A DNA stretch of 33,155 nt, from positions 1 to 33,155 of the forward strand of contig MNZK01000043.1 in NCBI GenBank assembly GCA_001873635.1, given 5' to 3'. This DNA comes from Porphyromonadaceae bacterium CG2_30_38_12 (lineage in GTDB: Bacteria > Bacteroidota > Bacteroidia > Bacteroidales > Paludibacteraceae). The notes under the pieces were generated by a model. The model saw only the letters and a list, made by a program, of their open reading frames with translations, was not told the origin of the DNA and did no database searches. Positions 32,852 through 33,155 of the stretch are shown piece by piece. How positions within the stretch are numbered: the first letter of the stretch is position 1; each line of letters opens with the position of its first letter. The translations under genes and the position numbers were made by a program.

Positions 32852-32855
32852 GCAA

Positions 32856-33155
32856 AAAACTATGAAATACTGTTCAATATAAACAATTTTTCAAAGCCTT
32901 GAGAATTGAATATTTGAATTTTCTCGTCATTATATAGAATCTATACAATTCTCGCTAAAATTAAATTTAACTATGTAATAGAATTATATATTTCACAATT
33001 GTATCATATCAAACCAAGCGAAATTGTACAAAAGTCAATACAAATAACACAGTACAAGTAGTACAATTGTATATTAAACTTCTTTTAAAAATTTAAAAAT
33101 ACAAATAGATTTTTTACTCTTATACAAAAATACAAAAAGCATTAACAATACAAAA
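32856..33155. other. AT-rich noncoding tail with short palindromes
   Basis: About 300 bases without a plausible gene. It contains ACAATTGT twice (32995-33002 and 33063-33070), the palindrome TTGTACAA between them (33024-33031), and many TACAA words. An 8-base inverted repeat (GAGAATTG at 32901-32908, CAATTCTC at 32946-32953) also occurs. A second TTG-N18-TATTTTTG promoter match on the minus strand (33153-33125) could feed the kinase, but chance matches are likely in such sequence. Confidence 0.4.

Overview
The window looks like a chromosomal segment from an AT-rich member of Bacteroidota, probably a fermentative, Bacteroidales-like organism. The evidence is: a SusC/SusD pair with its own ECF sigma/FecR regulators; several promoters of the phylum-specific TAnnTTTG type; long-form PPi-dependent phosphofructokinase and pyruvate phosphate dikinase; a PorT/SprT-type barrel of the type IX secretion system; a Bacteroidota-type FabI; and gene starts without strong Shine-Dalgarno sequences. 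Most of the window is core metabolism and housekeeping. I saw no rRNA, tRNA, CRISPR array, transposase or prophage gene.

Layout. 1-6212 (minus strand): a transenvelope signalling and nutrient-uptake locus transcribed sigma -> fecR -> susC (with an STN signalling domain) -> susD. The susD frame is short for its family and stops inside a hairpin at the window edge. 6213-6836: a long AT-rich divergent intergenic region with a promoter at each end. 6837-8489 (plus): pfp. 8603-9238 (minus): nitroreductase. 9481-13076 (plus): a three-gene biotin-dependent acyl-CoA carboxylase operon (carboxyltransferase, biotin carboxylase, biotin carrier). 13157-15220 (minus): a nitronate monooxygenase-like flavoprotein and fabI, separated by a terminator. 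15324-18721 (minus): a tightly packed udk - DEDD exonuclease - mltF - NAD(P)-binding protein operon. 18938-23193 (minus): trxA and dnaE. 23447-28834 (plus): ridA, a porT-like gene closely followed by a beta-helix lipoprotein gene, and ppdK. 28918-31500 (minus): yceD - rpmF - fabH - GntR-family regulator. 31650-32813 (minus): an orphan sensor histidine kinase, with an AT-rich, palindrome-containing region behind it to the window end.

How the genes fit together. Pfp and PpdK are both pyrophosphate-linked, so their presence together suggests a reversible, PPi-economising glycolysis. The carboxylase operon fits propionyl-/methylmalonyl-CoA metabolism. FabI, FabH and possibly the GntR regulator concern fatty-acid synthesis; YceD and RpmF are ribosome/translation genes often found beside fab genes.

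The observations most worth checking are the porT/beta-helix lipoprotein pair, the regulator gene downstream of fabH with a palindrome against its start codon, the paired hairpins between rpmF and fabH, and the apparently truncated susD. I found no clearly unprecedented multi-gene system. All promoter and terminator calls come from reading by eye, without computed scores.
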